Assembly (NCBI RefSeq): GCF_029760895.1
Contig: NZ_CP121679.1
Span: forward strand, 2,680,001 to 2,744,000
Source of the DNA: Ancylobacter sp. WKF20
Lineage (GTDB): Bacteria > Pseudomonadota > Alphaproteobacteria > Rhizobiales > Xanthobacteraceae
Reading direction: 5' to 3'
DNA: 64,000 nt
The position numbers and the translations under genes are program-made. The notes beneath the pieces were generated by a model that saw only the letters and a list, made by a program, of their open reading frames with translations, was not told the origin of the DNA and did no database searches. Position 1 is the first letter of the stretch, and every line of letters starts with the position of its first letter. This document shows, in pieces, positions 17,531 to 26,922 of the stretch.

Positions 17531-18133
17531 GTCATGCGATATTTTTACAGGCGAAGACTGACCTATGGGAATGTGACGTAGGGGAATACTTGGCCAATTC
17601 TTCCCTTGGGGAAGCGCTCGCAAATGCCGATGAAACCACGCTGGAACGACTCCAGCCTCGCCCCGTCGCGGCGCCTTGCCGGGCGATGACGGCGCCTTCC
17701 GCGGGCGCTCCGGCGCGCAGGGCGCTCCCCGATCAGAGCTGTGGACGACGCCGGAGCCGGCACGCGGGCGCCCCATTTCGGGCCCGCCGGCCTCTTCGGC
17801 GCGGGTCGACATGGCGCCGTCACCTCGCTCGGTTACGCGCACGCGCCGGCGATCGACCGGCGACAGCGGGTCGGCTGCGGGACGCGTGGAGGTAATGAGA
17901 TGCCAGCCCCTCTGTCGCGGGGGCGCCGGAACGTCATCCGGCAATGGTCGGATGGACAAGCGGTATATGATATATGATGCTCAACATGCCTGCCCAAGGG
18001 TGAGAATCGCCCACGCCAAGAAGGGCAGCAAGAAACAGATCAAGAAAACGCCGACAGACTGTTGCCGCCCGATCACCACGCAGCCGTCCGGCAAGAAACA
18101 AAAACAACAAGAGACCGAACTGAGAGGAAGCCC
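17531..18133. other. Non-coding stretch before gntR1
   Basis: About 600 bp between the divergent OFA2 and gntR1 genes. Open frames here have no ribosome sites or recognisable products. Only an AT-rich motif at 17961-17977 stands out. Confidence 0.5.
17961..17977 (+). promoter_or_regulatory. Degenerate operator-like motif before gntR1
   Basis: CGGTAT-ATGAT-ATATGA lies in the patch CGGTATATGATATATGATGC. It retains 5 of 6 bases of the left arm TGGTAT at the same spacing as the island operator; the right arm is poor. It is ~155 nt upstream of the gntR1 start, so it may be an autoregulatory site or simply an AT-rich promoter. Confidence 0.25.
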
Positions 18134-18835
18134 GTGGAAAGCGCCGATCCCAATTCACGCCTGAACATCGCGCCGCTCGCCGCGAATACCAGCCTGCGCA
18201 CCCTCGCCTATGACGCCATCAAGAAGGCCATCACCGAGATGGACCTCTACGGCCAGGAGAGCGAGATCCGCCTCGACGAGCGCCAGCTCTCGCAGGATCT
18301 CGGGGTCAGCCGCACGCCGATTCGCGAGGCCCTGACGGTGCTGGAGCAGGAGGGCTTCGTGCGCTCCGTGCCGCGCCGGGGCATCTTCGTGGTGCGCAAG
18401 TCCAAGCGCGAGATCATTGACATGATCATCGTCTGGGCGGCGCTGGAGAGCATGGCCGCGCGCCTCGCCGCCAGCCGCGCCAGCGACCGCGAGCTCGCCA
18501 GCCTGCGCGACATGTTCCACGATTTCGAGGCCGAGGCCCCGACCGAGCACATGAACGAGTACTCGGACGCCAATATACGCTTCCACCAGACGGTGATCCG
18601 GCTGGGCGGCTGCGAGATGATCGGCGAGATGACCGCCAATCTGTTCATCCACATCCGCGGCATCCGCGCCGTCTCGGTCCGGCAGGAGAACCGCTCCGAG
18701 CGCTCGCTGCAGGAGCACCGCGCCATCATCGCCGCCCTCGTCGCCCGCGACGCCGACCTCGCCGAGCGCCTGGTGCGCGAGCACACGCTCGGCCTCGCCG
18801 CCCATGTCGAAAAGCACGGCCGCTTCCCATCCTGA
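18134..18835 (+). CDS. GntR-family regulator with FCD domain (1)
   Basis: 233 aa. Winged-helix HTH at residues ~15-80: LDERQLSQDLGVSRTPIREALTVLEQEGFVRSVPRRGIFVV is a textbook GntR HTH (quoted in pieces: LGVSRTPIREAL, GFVRSVPRRGIFVV). The FCD ligand-binding domain follows (~90-225) with the metal/ligand residues in DANIRFHQTVIRLGG and EHRAIIAAL. The start is GTG at 18134 after GAGAGGAAG. Such FadR-subfamily proteins usually repress until a small organic acid binds. It is paralogous to the regulator at 19958 and faces the OFA transporters, so I infer control of oxalate uptake. Confidence 0.85.
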   Translation: MESADPNSRLNIAPLAANTSLRTLAYDAIKKAITEMDLYGQESEIRLDERQLSQDLGVSRTPIREALTVLEQEGFVRSVPRRGIFVVRKSKREIIDMIIVWAALESMAARLAASRASDRELASLRDMFHDFEAEAPTEHMNEYSDANIRFHQTVIRLGGCEMIGEMTANLFIHIRGIRAVSVRQENRSERSLQEHRAIIAALVARDADLAERLVREHTLGLAAHVEKHGRFPS

Positions 18836-18870
18836 GGGCTGAAGAGCGCCAAAGGAGGGAGAGGACCCGG

Positions 18871-19168
18871 CCTTCGTGTCCCGGACGCCTGAAGCGTCAG
18901 TGGAAGGCGAGCCGGGATCCAGCGAAAGAGTCTTTGGCTTGATAGATGGCCGCCTGCCGAGGGCAAGAAAGCCCTAAAGCCGCCTGCGGCGGAGCCTCCC
19001 CTGGGCCCCGGATCGGCGCCGGGCTGCGCCCGGCTTGTCCGGGGAACGGGCTGGCCCTGCGCCGCGAGAACACCGTCATGGCCGGGCTTGGCCCAGCCAT
19101 CCACGACTTCCCACAGCCGCGCCCGGCCCAAGTCGGGGATCCCCGGGCCAAGCCCGGGGATGACGCGT
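18871..19168. repeat. Intergenic repeat block, copy A
   Basis: About 300 bp that recur ~426 bp downstream as copy B with scattered changes: CGTGTCCCGGACGCCTGAAG, CAGCGAAAGAGTCTTTGGCTT, AAAGCCGCCTGCGGCGG, GGATCGGCGCCGGGC and GGCTTGTCCGGGGAACGGG. It ends with two palindromic words typical of Hyphomicrobiales intergenic repeats: GTCATGGCCGGGCTTGGCCC (19075) and GGATCCCCGGGCCAAGCCCG (19136). No coding capacity is convincing. Confidence 0.8.
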
Positions 19169-19200
19169 GAGGTACGGGACGCGCGTGAACGAGGCGTCAC

Positions 19201-19247
19201 GCGATCCCGGCTCGGCCTTGTGGCCGTCCGGGATGACGGCGTCAGGG
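19201..19247. repeat. REP-like palindrome between copies A and B
   Basis: GCGATCCCGGCTCGGCC ... GTCCGGGATGACG is a short inverted repeat with the same words as the element at 11154-11250. A further GCCATGGCCGGGCTTGGCC word follows at 19275. Confidence 0.6.
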
Positions 19248-19296
19248 ACCGCGGCCCCGTTCCGCCCGAACACCGCCATGGCCGGGCTTGGCCGGG

Positions 19297-19612
19297 TCTT
19301 CGTGTCCCGGACGCCTGAAGCGCCAGCGGAAGGCGATCCGGGACCCAGCGAAAGAATCTTTGGCTTTGAAGCGTGATGACCGCTTGCCGGCACCGGGAAG
19401 ACTCTAAAGCCGCCTGCGGCGGCGTTTCCCCTGGACCCCGGATCGGCGCCGGGCGGCGCCCGGCTTGTCCGGGGAACGGGGTGGCCGTGTTCCGCAGGAG
19501 CCCCGTCATGGCCGGGCTTGGCCCGGCCATCCACGACTTGGCGCGTGCGGGGATTGGCGCATGCGGGGAGAAGACGTGGATCCCCGGGTCAAGCCCGGGG
19601 AAGACGGCGTGA
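19297..19612. repeat. Intergenic repeat block, copy B
   Basis: Second copy of the block at 18871, in direct orientation: CGTGTCCCGGACGCCTGAAG at 19301, CAGCGAAAGAATCTTTGGCTT, AAAGCCGCCTGCGGCGG, GGATCGGCGCCGGGC, GGCTTGTCCGGGGAACGGG, GTCATGGCCGGGCTTGGCCC (19505) and GGATCCCCGGGTCAAGCCCG (19575). Copies differ at many positions, so the duplication is not recent. Confidence 0.8.
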
Positions 19613-19764
19613 AGGGCTGAGAACGCCAGCGTCGCCCGGGATGACGCCCCACCCTCACACGGCCCGCTGATCGGCCGGAACACCCGCCCCACCGTCACCT
19701 CGCGAACTTTTGCATCCACTCTGGGGCAAACTGTTCAGGCGGCCTCGCCAGCGCTTTTGACCCG

Positions 19765-19781
19765 TGGTATACTGCATACGC
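19765..19781 (+). promoter_or_regulatory. Partial oxalate-regulon site, distal to gntR2
   Basis: TGGTAT-ACTGC-ATACGC: perfect left arm, correct 5-nt spacing and four of six bases in the right arm. It is ~115 nt upstream of the full site at 19896; the two could act together. Confidence 0.35.
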
Positions 19782-19886
19782 AATTCGGTGATGACGGCTT
19801 GGAACACCTTGTAATTCAACGGTCGGCGCGAGGCTGACCTTTGGGAAGAAGGAGCTCCCCTACCCCGTTCTTCAGGGGGATTCCAA

Positions 19887-19912
19887 TTGACACGTTGGTA
19901 TTTGGTATGCCA
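19887..19912 (+). promoter_or_regulatory. Promoter -35 and full oxalate-regulon operator before gntR2-oxc
   Basis: A consensus -35 hexamer TTGACA (19887-19892) is followed by TGGTAT-TTGGT-ATGCCA (19896-19912), a 6-5-6 inverted repeat that would sit in the promoter spacer. This is where a repressor would block RNA polymerase. It is 46 nt upstream of the gntR2 GTG start, consistent with autoregulation by GntR2; the binding protein is inferred, not shown. Confidence 0.55.
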
Positions 19913-19957
19913 AATTTCTTGAAATCCCCGGCGGAAGACCTCCGCAGAGGAGCGTCC

Positions 19958-20683
19958 GTGAGCAGCAAGGCAGTTCTGAACAAGCGCTGGCAAAGCGGCG
20001 ATCATGGCTTGGCCATTGAGCGCCTGCCGGCCAAGGAGAGCTTCAAGAGCAAGGCCTACGCCGCTCTCAAGGAAGCCATTACCAACATGAACATCTACGG
20101 CTCCAGTGAGCCGGTGCTGCTCGACGAGCGGGACATTTCCGAGCGTCTCGGCGCAAGCCGGACGCCGATCCGCGAGGCGGTCGCGATGCTGGAGCAGGAA
20201 GGCCTGCTCCGCGCCGTGCCCCGGCGGGGAATTCTGGTGGTACGCCGTTCCAAGGCCGAGATCATCGAGATGATCGAGGCCTGGGCGGCGCTGGAAAGCA
20301 TGGCGGCCCGCCTCGCCACTCAACGCGCGAGCGATGAGGCGATCGCCGAGCTGAGGACGTATTTCAAGGAGTTCGATCTGTCCGGGATCGAGCGCGACCG
20401 GTGCGACGAATATTCCTCCGCGAATATCGCGTTCCATCAGGCGCTGATCCGGTTGAGCGGCTCCTCACTGCTCGCGGCGATGACGGATAACCTGTTCTTT
20501 CATGTACGGGCCATCCGCCATCGCACGATCTTCGAGATGGACCGGGCGCAGCGTTCGGCGGCCGACCATCAGGAGATCATCATTGCTCTCGAGGCGCGGG
20601 ACGCGGACCGCGCCGAGCGTCTGGTGCGAGACCATACGCTCCGCCTCGCGCGGCACGTCGAGAGCCATGTTGACCTGGACTGA
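19958..20683 (+). CDS. GntR-family regulator with FCD domain (2), oxc-frc operon
   Basis: 241 aa. HTH at ~30-90 (RLGASRTPIREAVAMLEQEG, LRAVPRRGILVVRRSKAEI) and FCD domain at ~100-235 (SANIAFHQALIRLSGSSLL, ADHQEIIIALEARDADRAER). The frame extends upstream to 19841, but the ATG there and the one at 19907 lack ribosome sites, and the latter lies inside the operator; GTG at 19958 follows AGAGGAG at ideal spacing. Oxc starts 72 bp after its stop, so gntR2-oxc-frc1-frc2 is probably one operon. It is the best candidate for the protein that binds TGGYAT-N5-ATRCCA. Confidence 0.85.
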   Translation: MSSKAVLNKRWQSGDHGLAIERLPAKESFKSKAYAALKEAITNMNIYGSSEPVLLDERDISERLGASRTPIREAVAMLEQEGLLRAVPRRGILVVRRSKAEIIEMIEAWAALESMAARLATQRASDEAIAELRTYFKEFDLSGIERDRCDEYSSANIAFHQALIRLSGSSLLAAMTDNLFFHVRAIRHRTIFEMDRAQRSAADHQEIIIALEARDADRAERLVRDHTLRLARHVESHVDLD

Positions 20684-20755
20684 CGAGACGTATCGGACAT
20701 TGACTTGGATTAAGGGCGGCAAAACCCGCCGAGGAAGTTTGGGAGGGAATACGGG

Positions 20756-22495
20756 ATGTCTGCAGTTGCACAAGTGATCGACGTGAACACGGCGACCGAG
20801 GTCGAGCAGGAGCTCACGGACGGTTTCCACCTCGTCATTGATGCGCTGAAACTGAACGGTATCGAGACGATCTACGGCGTGCCCGGCATTCCGATCACCG
20901 ACCTCGGCCGCATGGCCCAGGCCGAGGGCATCCGGGTCGTGTCGTTCCGCCACGAGCAGAACGCCGGCAACGCGGCCGCCATCGCCGGCTTCCTGACGAA
21001 GAAGCCGGGCGTGTGCCTCACCGTTTCGGCGCCGGGCTTCCTCAACGGCCTGACGGCCCTGGCGAACGCCACCACCAACTGTTTCCCCATGATCCTCATC
21101 TCCGGCTCCTCGGAGCGCGAGATCGTCGACCTCCAGCAGGGCGACTATGAGGAAATGGACCAGCTCGCCATCGCCAAGCCGCTCTGCAAGGCGGCCTTCC
21201 GCGTGCTGCACGCCGCCGACATCGGCATCGGCGTCGCCCGCGCGATCCGCGCGGCGGTCTCCGGCCGTCCGGGCGGCGTCTATCTCGACCTGCCGGCCAA
21301 GCTGTTCTCGCAGGTGATGAACGCCGACGCCGGCGCCAAGTCGCTGGTCAAGGTCATCGACGCCGCCCCGGCGCAGATCCCGGGCCCGGACGCGGTGAAG
21401 CGCGCGCTCGACGTCCTCAAGGGCGCCAAGAAGCCGCTCATCATCCTCGGCAAGGGCGCGGCCTACGCGCAGGCCGACGAGACCATCCGCGAATTCGTCG
21501 AGACCTCGGGCATCCCCTTCCTGCCGATGTCGATGGCCAAGGGCCTGCTGCCCGACACCCATCCGCTCTCGGCCGGCGCGGCCCGCTCGACCGTCCTCAA
21601 GGACTCCGACGTTGTCCTCCTCGTCGGCGCGCGCCTCAACTGGCTGCTGTCGCACGGCAAGGGCAAGACCTGGGGCGATGCGCCCAAGCAGTTCATCCAG
21701 GTCGACATCGAGCCCAAGGAAATGGACTCCAACGTCGAGATCGCCGCGCCGCTGGTCGGTGACATCGGCTCGGTGGTGTCCGCCCTGCTCGACGGCATCA
21801 AGTCCGGCTGGACCGCTCCCTCCAAGGAGTGGATCGACGCGATCAACTCCCGCAAGGAAGTCAACATCGCCAAGATGTCCCAGCGCCTGCTGAAGAACTC
21901 CACCCCGATGGACTTCCACTCGGCGCTGGGTGCTCTCAAGCAGGTCATCAAGGAGCGTCCCGACGCGATCCTCGTCAATGAGGGCGCCAACACGCTCGAC
22001 CTCGCCCGCGGCGTCATCGACATGTACCAGCCGCGCAAGCGTCTGGACGTCGGCACCTGGGGCGTGATGGGCATCGGCATGGGCTTCGCCATCGCCGCCG
22101 CCGTCGAGACCGGCAAGCCGGTGCTCGCGGTCGAGGGCGACTCGGCCTTCGGCTTCTCCGGCATGGAGGTGGAGACGATCTGCCGCTACAACCTGCCGGT
22201 CTGCATCGTCGTCTTCAACAATAACGGCATCTATCGCGGCCTCGACACCGACCCGACCGGCCGCGATCCGGGCACCACGGTGTTCGTGAAGGACAGCCGC
22301 TACGACAAGATGATGGAAGCCTTCGGTGGCGTCGGCGTGAACGCCACCACCCCGGACGAGCTGAAGCGCGCCGTCGACGAGGCGATGAACTCCGGCAAGC
22401 CGACCCTCATCAACGCGGTGATCGACCCGGCGGCCGGCAGCGAGTCCGGCAACATCGGCAGCCTGAACCCGCAGAGCGTCGTGAAGAAGAAGTAA
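20756..22495 (+). CDS. oxc: Oxalyl-CoA decarboxylase
   Basis: 579 aa ThDP enzyme converting oxalyl-CoA to formyl-CoA and CO2. The N-terminal Pyr domain has [17 protein letters not shown] and [17 protein letters not shown] (catalytic Glu). The C-terminal PP domain has the ThDP/Mg motif [16 protein letters not shown] ... [19 protein letters not shown] and [16 protein letters not shown] match Oxc of Oxalobacter-type oxalotrophs. Strong ribosome site GGGAGGG before ATG 20756. With Frc it forms the energy-yielding arm of oxalate catabolism, with formate dehydrogenase expected elsewhere. Confidence 0.95.
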   Translation: MSAVAQVIDVNTATEVEQELTDGFHLVIDALKLNGIETIYGVPGIPITDLGRMAQAEGIRVVSFRHEQNAGNAAAIAGFLTKKPGVCLTVSAPGFLNGLTALANATTNCFPMILISGSSEREIVDLQQGDYEEMDQLAIAKPLCKAAFRVLHAADIGIGVARAIRAAVSGRPGGVYLDLPAKLFSQVMNADAGAKSLVKVIDAAPAQIPGPDAVKRALDVLKGAKKPLIILGKGAAYAQADETIREFVETSGIPFLPMSMAKGLLPDTHPLSAGAARSTVLKDSDVVLLVGARLNWLLSHGKGKTWGDAPKQFIQVDIEPKEMDSNVEIAAPLVGDIGSVVSALLDGIKSGWTAPSKEWIDAINSRKEVNIAKMSQRLLKNSTPMDFHSALGALKQVIKERPDAILVNEGANTLDLARGVIDMYQPRKRLDVGTWGVMGIGMGFAIAAAVETGKPVLAVEGDSAFGFSGMEVETICRYNLPVCIVVFNNNGIYRGLDTDPTGRDPGTTVFVKDSRYDKMMEAFGGVGVNATTPDELKRAVDEAMNSGKPTLINAVIDPAAGSESGNIGSLNPQSVVKKK

Positions 22496-22502
22496 TCCAG
22501 CC

Positions 22503-22534
22503 GGGCGCGGGCGGGGAAAATTCCGCCCGCGCCC
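22503..22534 (+). repeat. Strong stem-loop between oxc and frc1
   Basis: GGGCGCGGGCGG, an 8-nt loop (GGAAAATT), then CCGCCCGCGCCC: a perfect 12-bp GC stem 8 nt after the oxc stop. No T-run follows, so it is unlikely to be a full terminator; it may stabilise the oxc 3' end or reduce downstream frc expression. Confidence 0.6.
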
Positions 22535-22603
22535 ACCTTCCAACCTTGCCAAGCGGCCGGCCAAAAAAACAGAGCCGCGGCAAATACTTCGAGAGGAAAT
22601 GCC

Positions 22604-23881
22604 ATGGGAAAGGCCCTGGACGGCGTCCGAATCCTTGACTTCACCCACGTTCAGTCCGGCCCCACCTGCACCCAGCTTCTGGCGTGGTTCGGGGCGGACG
22701 TCATCAAGGTCGAGCGTCCCGGCGAAGGCGACGTGACCCGCGCCCAGCTTCGTGATGTCCCCAATGCGGACAGCCTCTATTTCACGATGCTGAACTCCAA
22801 CAAGCGCTCCATCACGCTCGACACCAAGAATCCCGAGGGCAAGAAGGTCCTCGAGGAGTTGGTGAAGATCTGCGACGTGATGGTCGAGAATTTCGCGCCG
22901 GGCGCGCTGGACCGCATGGGCTTCACCTGGGAGCGTATCCAGGAGCTGAACCCGCGCATCATCCTCGCCTCGGTCAAGGGCTTCGGCCCCGGCCCGTTCG
23001 AAGACTGCAAGGTGTATGAGAACGTCGCCCAGTGCACGGGCGGTTCGGCCTCCACCACCGGCTTCCGCGACGGGCTTCCCCTGGTCACCGCCGCGCAGAT
23101 CGGCGATTCCGGCACCGGCCTGCACCTGGCGCTGGGCATCGTCACCGCGCTCTACCAGCGCACGCTGACCGGCCGCGGCCAGAAGGTGCTCTGCGCCATG
23201 CAGGACGCCGTGCTGAACTTCTGCCGCGTCAAGATGCGCGACCAGCAGCGCCTCGAGCGCGGCCCGCTGCGCGAATACAGCCAGTTTGGCGAAGGCATCC
23301 CCTTCGGCGACGCCGTGCCGCGCGCCGGCAATGATTCGGGCGGTGGCCAGCCGGGCCGCATCCTGCGTTGCAAGGGCTGGGAGACCGATCCCAACGCCTA
23401 CATCTATTTCATCACCCAGGCCCCGGTCTGGTCGAAGATCTGCGACGTCATCCACGAGCCCGACTGGAAGACCGACCCGAACTACGCGACGCCGGCCGCG
23501 CGCCTGCCGCACCTCAACGAGATCTTCACCCGCATCGAATCGTGGACCATGGCCCACACCAAGTTCGAGGCGATGGAGATCCTCAACGAGTACGACATTC
23601 CCTGCGGCCCGGTGCTCTCCATGAAGGAGATCGCGGAGGATCGCTCGCTCTACGAGACCGGCACGCTGGTCGAGGTCGATCACCCCACGCGCGGCAAGTA
23701 CCTGACCGTCGGCAACCCGATCAAGCTGTCGGACAACGACGTCGCAGTCGAGCGCTCGCCGCTGCTGGGCGAGCACACCGAGGAGATCCTCGCGAGCGTG
23801 CTCGGCCTCGATGCGGCCGAGATCGAGCGCATCAAGACCTCCGGCGCGGTCGGCGAGACGGTGCGCCTGGCGGCTGAGTGA
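22604..23881 (+). CDS. frc: Formyl-CoA:oxalate CoA-transferase paralogue 1 (class III)
   Basis: 425 aa class III (CaiB/BaiF) CoA-transferase. [33 protein letters not shown], and the catalytic Asp in [10 protein letters not shown] are present. It transfers CoA from formyl-CoA to oxalate. It departs from the Oxalobacter enzyme more than its neighbour: [11 protein letters not shown] replaces [11 protein letters not shown], and the flexible glycine loop reads SGGGQPGR rather than GGGGQPGW. Either a second Frc or a related transferase with another donor (for example succinyl-CoA). Preceded by GAGAGGAAATGCC. Confidence 0.85.
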   Translation: MGKALDGVRILDFTHVQSGPTCTQLLAWFGADVIKVERPGEGDVTRAQLRDVPNADSLYFTMLNSNKRSITLDTKNPEGKKVLEELVKICDVMVENFAPGALDRMGFTWERIQELNPRIILASVKGFGPGPFEDCKVYENVAQCTGGSASTTGFRDGLPLVTAAQIGDSGTGLHLALGIVTALYQRTLTGRGQKVLCAMQDAVLNFCRVKMRDQQRLERGPLREYSQFGEGIPFGDAVPRAGNDSGGGQPGRILRCKGWETDPNAYIYFITQAPVWSKICDVIHEPDWKTDPNYATPAARLPHLNEIFTRIESWTMAHTKFEAMEILNEYDIPCGPVLSMKEIAEDRSLYETGTLVEVDHPTRGKYLTVGNPIKLSDNDVAVERSPLLGEHTEEILASVLGLDAAEIERIKTSGAVGETVRLAAE

Positions 23882-24167
23882 CACGAATTTCCCTGCCGCG
23901 GCCTCTCGGGGCGGTGGCGGTGAGGATACAGGCCACCGGCCGGCGCTCAGGCGCCCGGTCGGCGGTCTGATGCCAGGGTGAGCGAGAACAAGTCCGGCTC
24001 GAACCGAAGTCGATCACCACCTGGGAGTTGCCTCCGGCCAACGGGTTCGCCCGGCCGGCGGCGTAGGGAGAAGGAAGTGTCCTCATCCAAGAGGGATGGG
24101 GATCTCAATCCGGCGGCAGGGTGAGCCTCCGACCGGACTGTTAACGCTGAAAGGGAAGTCGACCACG

Positions 24168-25418
24168 ATGTCTAAGCCGCTCGAAGGTATTAAGATCATC
24201 GATTTCACGCACGTCCAGGCTGGTCCGGCCTGCACGCAGCTTCTGGCCTGGTTCGGTGCCGACGTGATCAAGGTCGAGCGCCCCGGCGCCGGCGACGTCA
24301 CCCGTTCGCAGCTGCGTCACGTCAAGGACGCCGACGCGCTGTACTTCACCATGCTGAACTCCAACAAGCGTTCGCTGACGCTCGACACCAAGACGGCGCA
24401 GGGCAAGGAAGTCCTGACCCGGCTCATCAAGGAGTCGGACGTCATGGTCGAGAATTTCGGCCCCGGCGCTCTCGACCGCATGGGCTTCACCTGGGAGCAC
24501 ATCCAGTCGCTCAACCCGGGCATGATCCTCGCCTCGGTGAAGGGCTTCTCCGAAGGCCACGCCTATGAAGACCTGAAGGTCTACGAGAACGTCGCGCAGT
24601 GCGCCGGCGGTGCCGCCTCCACCACCGGTTTCTGGGATGGCCCGCCGACCGTGTCGGCCGCCGCTCTCGGCGACTCCAACACCGGCATGCACCTGGCCAT
24701 CGGCATCCTGACCGCGCTCCACCAGAAGGTGAAGACCGGCAAGGGCCAGAAGGTCGCCGTGTCCATGCAGGATTCGGTGCTCAACCTCTGCCGCGTCAAG
24801 CTGCGTGACCAGCAGCGCCTCGACGCGCTGGGCTATCTCGAAGAGTACCCCCAGTACCCCCATGGCGAGTTCTCGGACGTGGTTCCGCGCGGCGGCAATG
24901 CCGGCGGCGGCGGCCAGCCGGGCTGGGTGCTGAAGTGCAAGGGCTGGGAGACCGACCCGAACGCTTACATCTACTTCACCATTCAGGGCCACGCCTGGGC
25001 GCCGATCTGTAAGGCTCTCGGCAAGCCGGAGTGGATCGACGATCCGGCCTACAACACCGCCGAAGCCCGTCAGGACAAGATCTTCGACATCTTCGCCTTC
25101 ATCGAGTCCTGGCTCGCCGACAAGACGAAGTTCGAGGCCATCGACATCCTGCGCAAGTTCGACATCCCCTGCGCTCCGGTGCTGTCGATGAAGGAAATCG
25201 CCAACGACCCGTCGCTGCGCAAGAGCGGCACCGTGGTCGAGGTCGATCACCCCAAGCTCGGCAAGTACCTGACCGTCGGCTCGCCGATCAAGTTCTCGGA
25301 CGTCGAGGTGGAGATCACCGCCTCGCCGCTGCTCGGCCAGCACACCAACGAAGTGCTCGCCGATCTCGGCTACTCGCAGGAGGAAATCTCCGCGATGCAC
25401 GACGCCAAAGCCGTCTGA
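24168..25418 (+). CDS. frc: Formyl-CoA:oxalate CoA-transferase paralogue 2
   Basis: 416 aa, the closer match to biochemically known Frc. [40 protein letters not shown] (catalytic Asp) and [20 protein letters not shown] (intact tetraglycine loop that closes over the acyl-CoA intermediate) are all present. ATG 24168 follows AAGGGAAG; upstream in-frame ATGs have no ribosome site. It shares most of its length with paralogue 1, so the pair arose by duplication, but the active-site differences suggest divergence of function. The operon ends at the terminator at 25651. Confidence 0.93.
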   Translation: MSKPLEGIKIIDFTHVQAGPACTQLLAWFGADVIKVERPGAGDVTRSQLRHVKDADALYFTMLNSNKRSLTLDTKTAQGKEVLTRLIKESDVMVENFGPGALDRMGFTWEHIQSLNPGMILASVKGFSEGHAYEDLKVYENVAQCAGGAASTTGFWDGPPTVSAAALGDSNTGMHLAIGILTALHQKVKTGKGQKVAVSMQDSVLNLCRVKLRDQQRLDALGYLEEYPQYPHGEFSDVVPRGGNAGGGGQPGWVLKCKGWETDPNAYIYFTIQGHAWAPICKALGKPEWIDDPAYNTAEARQDKIFDIFAFIESWLADKTKFEAIDILRKFDIPCAPVLSMKEIANDPSLRKSGTVVEVDHPKLGKYLTVGSPIKFSDVEVEITASPLLGQHTNEVLADLGYSQEEISAMHDAKAV

Positions 25419-25650
25419 TTTAGGCGACCCTGTGATCGGACCTCGGGTCTGATCCAGAACCTTCGGGCGACGCCCTGGCGCCGCCCGCCCCTTCCGCGAG
25501 AGGCCTCGATCACGGGGTGGAGGCGCGGAAGCCCTATCGGCTGTCCCGTTCAAAGCTGCGCGGCAAATCGCGGCGGGCGGGATGGACCTCAGAGCCTCCC
25601 GGAGCGGAACGAAGGGTTTTCCCGACGTTCGGTTCCTCCTAGGCGACTGG

Positions 25651-25681
25651 TGCCGGCGCTTCCAAGCGCCGGCATTTTTTT
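25651..25681 (+). terminator. Intrinsic terminator of the gntR2-oxc-frc operon
   Basis: TGCCGGCGCT-TCCA-AGCGCCGGCA (25651-25674), a 10-bp stem with 4-nt loop, is followed by seven T's. It is the strongest terminator in the window. Confidence 0.92.
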
Positions 25682-26007
25682 GTCCGGTCGGGCTGTGTCC
25701 CGAGCGAGGACTGGCGGCGACACTTTCGCGACGAGGGTTGGGGAAAGGGCTCGCGGCCGAGGGTCGGCGAGGCGCTCACACCGGTCGGCCTCACTGCACT
25801 CGTCGGCCTGATCGTCCACCTGACTGCACTGACTGGCCATTGGTGACCAGTCAGGCCGGTGTGTCCGCTCATAGGCAAAAATGCAAGCAAGCCGGGCGCG
25901 TCGGCGCTCAGTAGCGGCGTGCCCAGCACCGCCACAATTCCTGTAAGCGGTGTTTTTATACCTTCACGAATGGAGCCGCCTGCGCCGTCGCGTGACCGGC
26001 CCGCCGG
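25682..26007. other. Non-coding stretch with nested repeats
   Basis: About 325 bp without a supported gene. CACACCGG (25777-25784) pairs with CCGGTGTG (25856-25863); inside, TGACTGG (25830-25836) pairs with CCAGTCA (25847-25853), and GTCGGCCT occurs twice 18 bp apart. Near the end, CACCGC...GCGGTG-TTTTTA (25927-25957) is a weak terminator-like hairpin. Confidence 0.45.
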
Positions 26008-26817
26008 TCAGCTCCCAGAATAGCGGGCGGTGAGCCGGCGCGCGGCTTCCTTTACCTGTCCACCGAGATCGGCGATGCGCTCGGGGGGCATCCGCACCGT
26101 CGGGGCCGAGATCGAGATCGCCCCCACCGGCTCGCGCCATTCATCCAGCACCGCCGCCGCGACGCAGCGCATGCCCGGCGTATGTTCTTCATCGTCAATG
26201 GAAAAGCCGCGCTCGGCGATGATGGCGAGGTCCGCCTGGAGCGCGCGCCGGCTCACATGGGTGTGCTCGGTGTAGCGCGGCAGCTGGTCGCCCCCGAGCC
26301 AGGCGCGGCGGGCTTCCGGGTTCATCGCGGCCAGAATCGCCTTGCCGCCGCCCGAGGCGTGAATGGGCAGAAAACCGCCGATCCGGAAGAAGGCGCGCAC
26401 CGCCGCGTGGCTCTCCACCTGCGCCACGCACACCAGATGTTCCCCGTCGATCAGGGAAAGATTCACCGTCTCGTTCACCCCGTGGGAGAGCTCACGCAGC
26501 AGCACGCGGCCGATTTCCGGCAGCTTGCGGATGCGTAAGTAAGCCGAGCCGATACGGAAAAGCCCGACGCCGACGACCCAGTGCCCGGTCGCCGCGTCAT
26601 GCCCCACCAGCCCCCGCCGCTCCAGCGTGGTGAGCAGGCGATGCACCGTGGAAGTCGGCAGCTCGGCGGCGCGCGCCACTTCACTCAGCGACAATCCATC
26701 AGACAAAGCAAGCACTTCAAGCAGCGCGATGGCCCGGTCGAGCGACTGCACCTCGCCCCCGGCCTCGCCGGTGGGCGGCCGTCCGCGGCGGCGTGTGGTC
26801 GAGACGGCATCGGTCAT
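26008..26817 (-). CDS. IclR-family regulator, probable glyoxylate-responsive repressor of gcl
   Basis: 269 aa. N-terminal winged HTH at ~22-85 (LSLSEVARAAELPTSTVHRL, LERRGLVGHD) and C-terminal IclR effector domain (~100-265, with NLSLIDGEHLVCVAQVESH, PIHASGGGKAILA and DDEEHTPGMRCVAA). ATG 26817 follows AGGAG. It is divergent from gcl, the arrangement seen for AllR-type regulators of glyoxylate genes in other bacteria, so glyoxylate or allantoin-type effectors are likely. That assignment is by context and subfamily resemblance. Confidence 0.85.
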   Translation of the reverse strand: MTDAVSTTRRRGRPPTGEAGGEVQSLDRAIALLEVLALSDGLSLSEVARAAELPTSTVHRLLTTLERRGLVGHDAATGHWVVGVGLFRIGSAYLRIRKLPEIGRVLLRELSHGVNETVNLSLIDGEHLVCVAQVESHAAVRAFFRIGGFLPIHASGGGKAILAAMNPEARRAWLGGDQLPRYTEHTHVSRRALQADLAIIAERGFSIDDEEHTPGMRCVAAAVLDEWREPVGAISISAPTVRMPPERIADLGGQVKEAARRLTARYSGS

Positions 26818-26922
26818 CGCGGCGTGATCTCCTGGGCGCGGCTGGCGGGCGGGCGGCGGCTCACCGGCCTTATGCCACCGGCGCCGAACAGGCTCGCCCT
26901 ATCATAAAGGCGCATCCGCCGC

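Noticed and set aside
17676..18164. 162-codon plus-strand frame before gntR1
   Set aside because: No ribosome site, mixed composition, and it overlaps the gntR1 start in another frame.
18247..19719. 490-codon minus-strand frame across gntR1 and the repeat block
   Set aside because: It reads through palindromic repeats and antisense of gntR1; repeated peptide blocks are a by-product of the DNA duplication.
20465..23884. 1139-codon open frame on the minus strand opposite gntR2, oxc and frc1
   Set aside because: High-GC shadow: it lies opposite three well-recognised genes, has low-complexity Arg/Ala/Asp composition and no domain.
25582..25914. 110-codon plus-strand frame after frc2
   Set aside because: It runs through the strong intrinsic terminator at 25651-25681 and has no recognisable domain.
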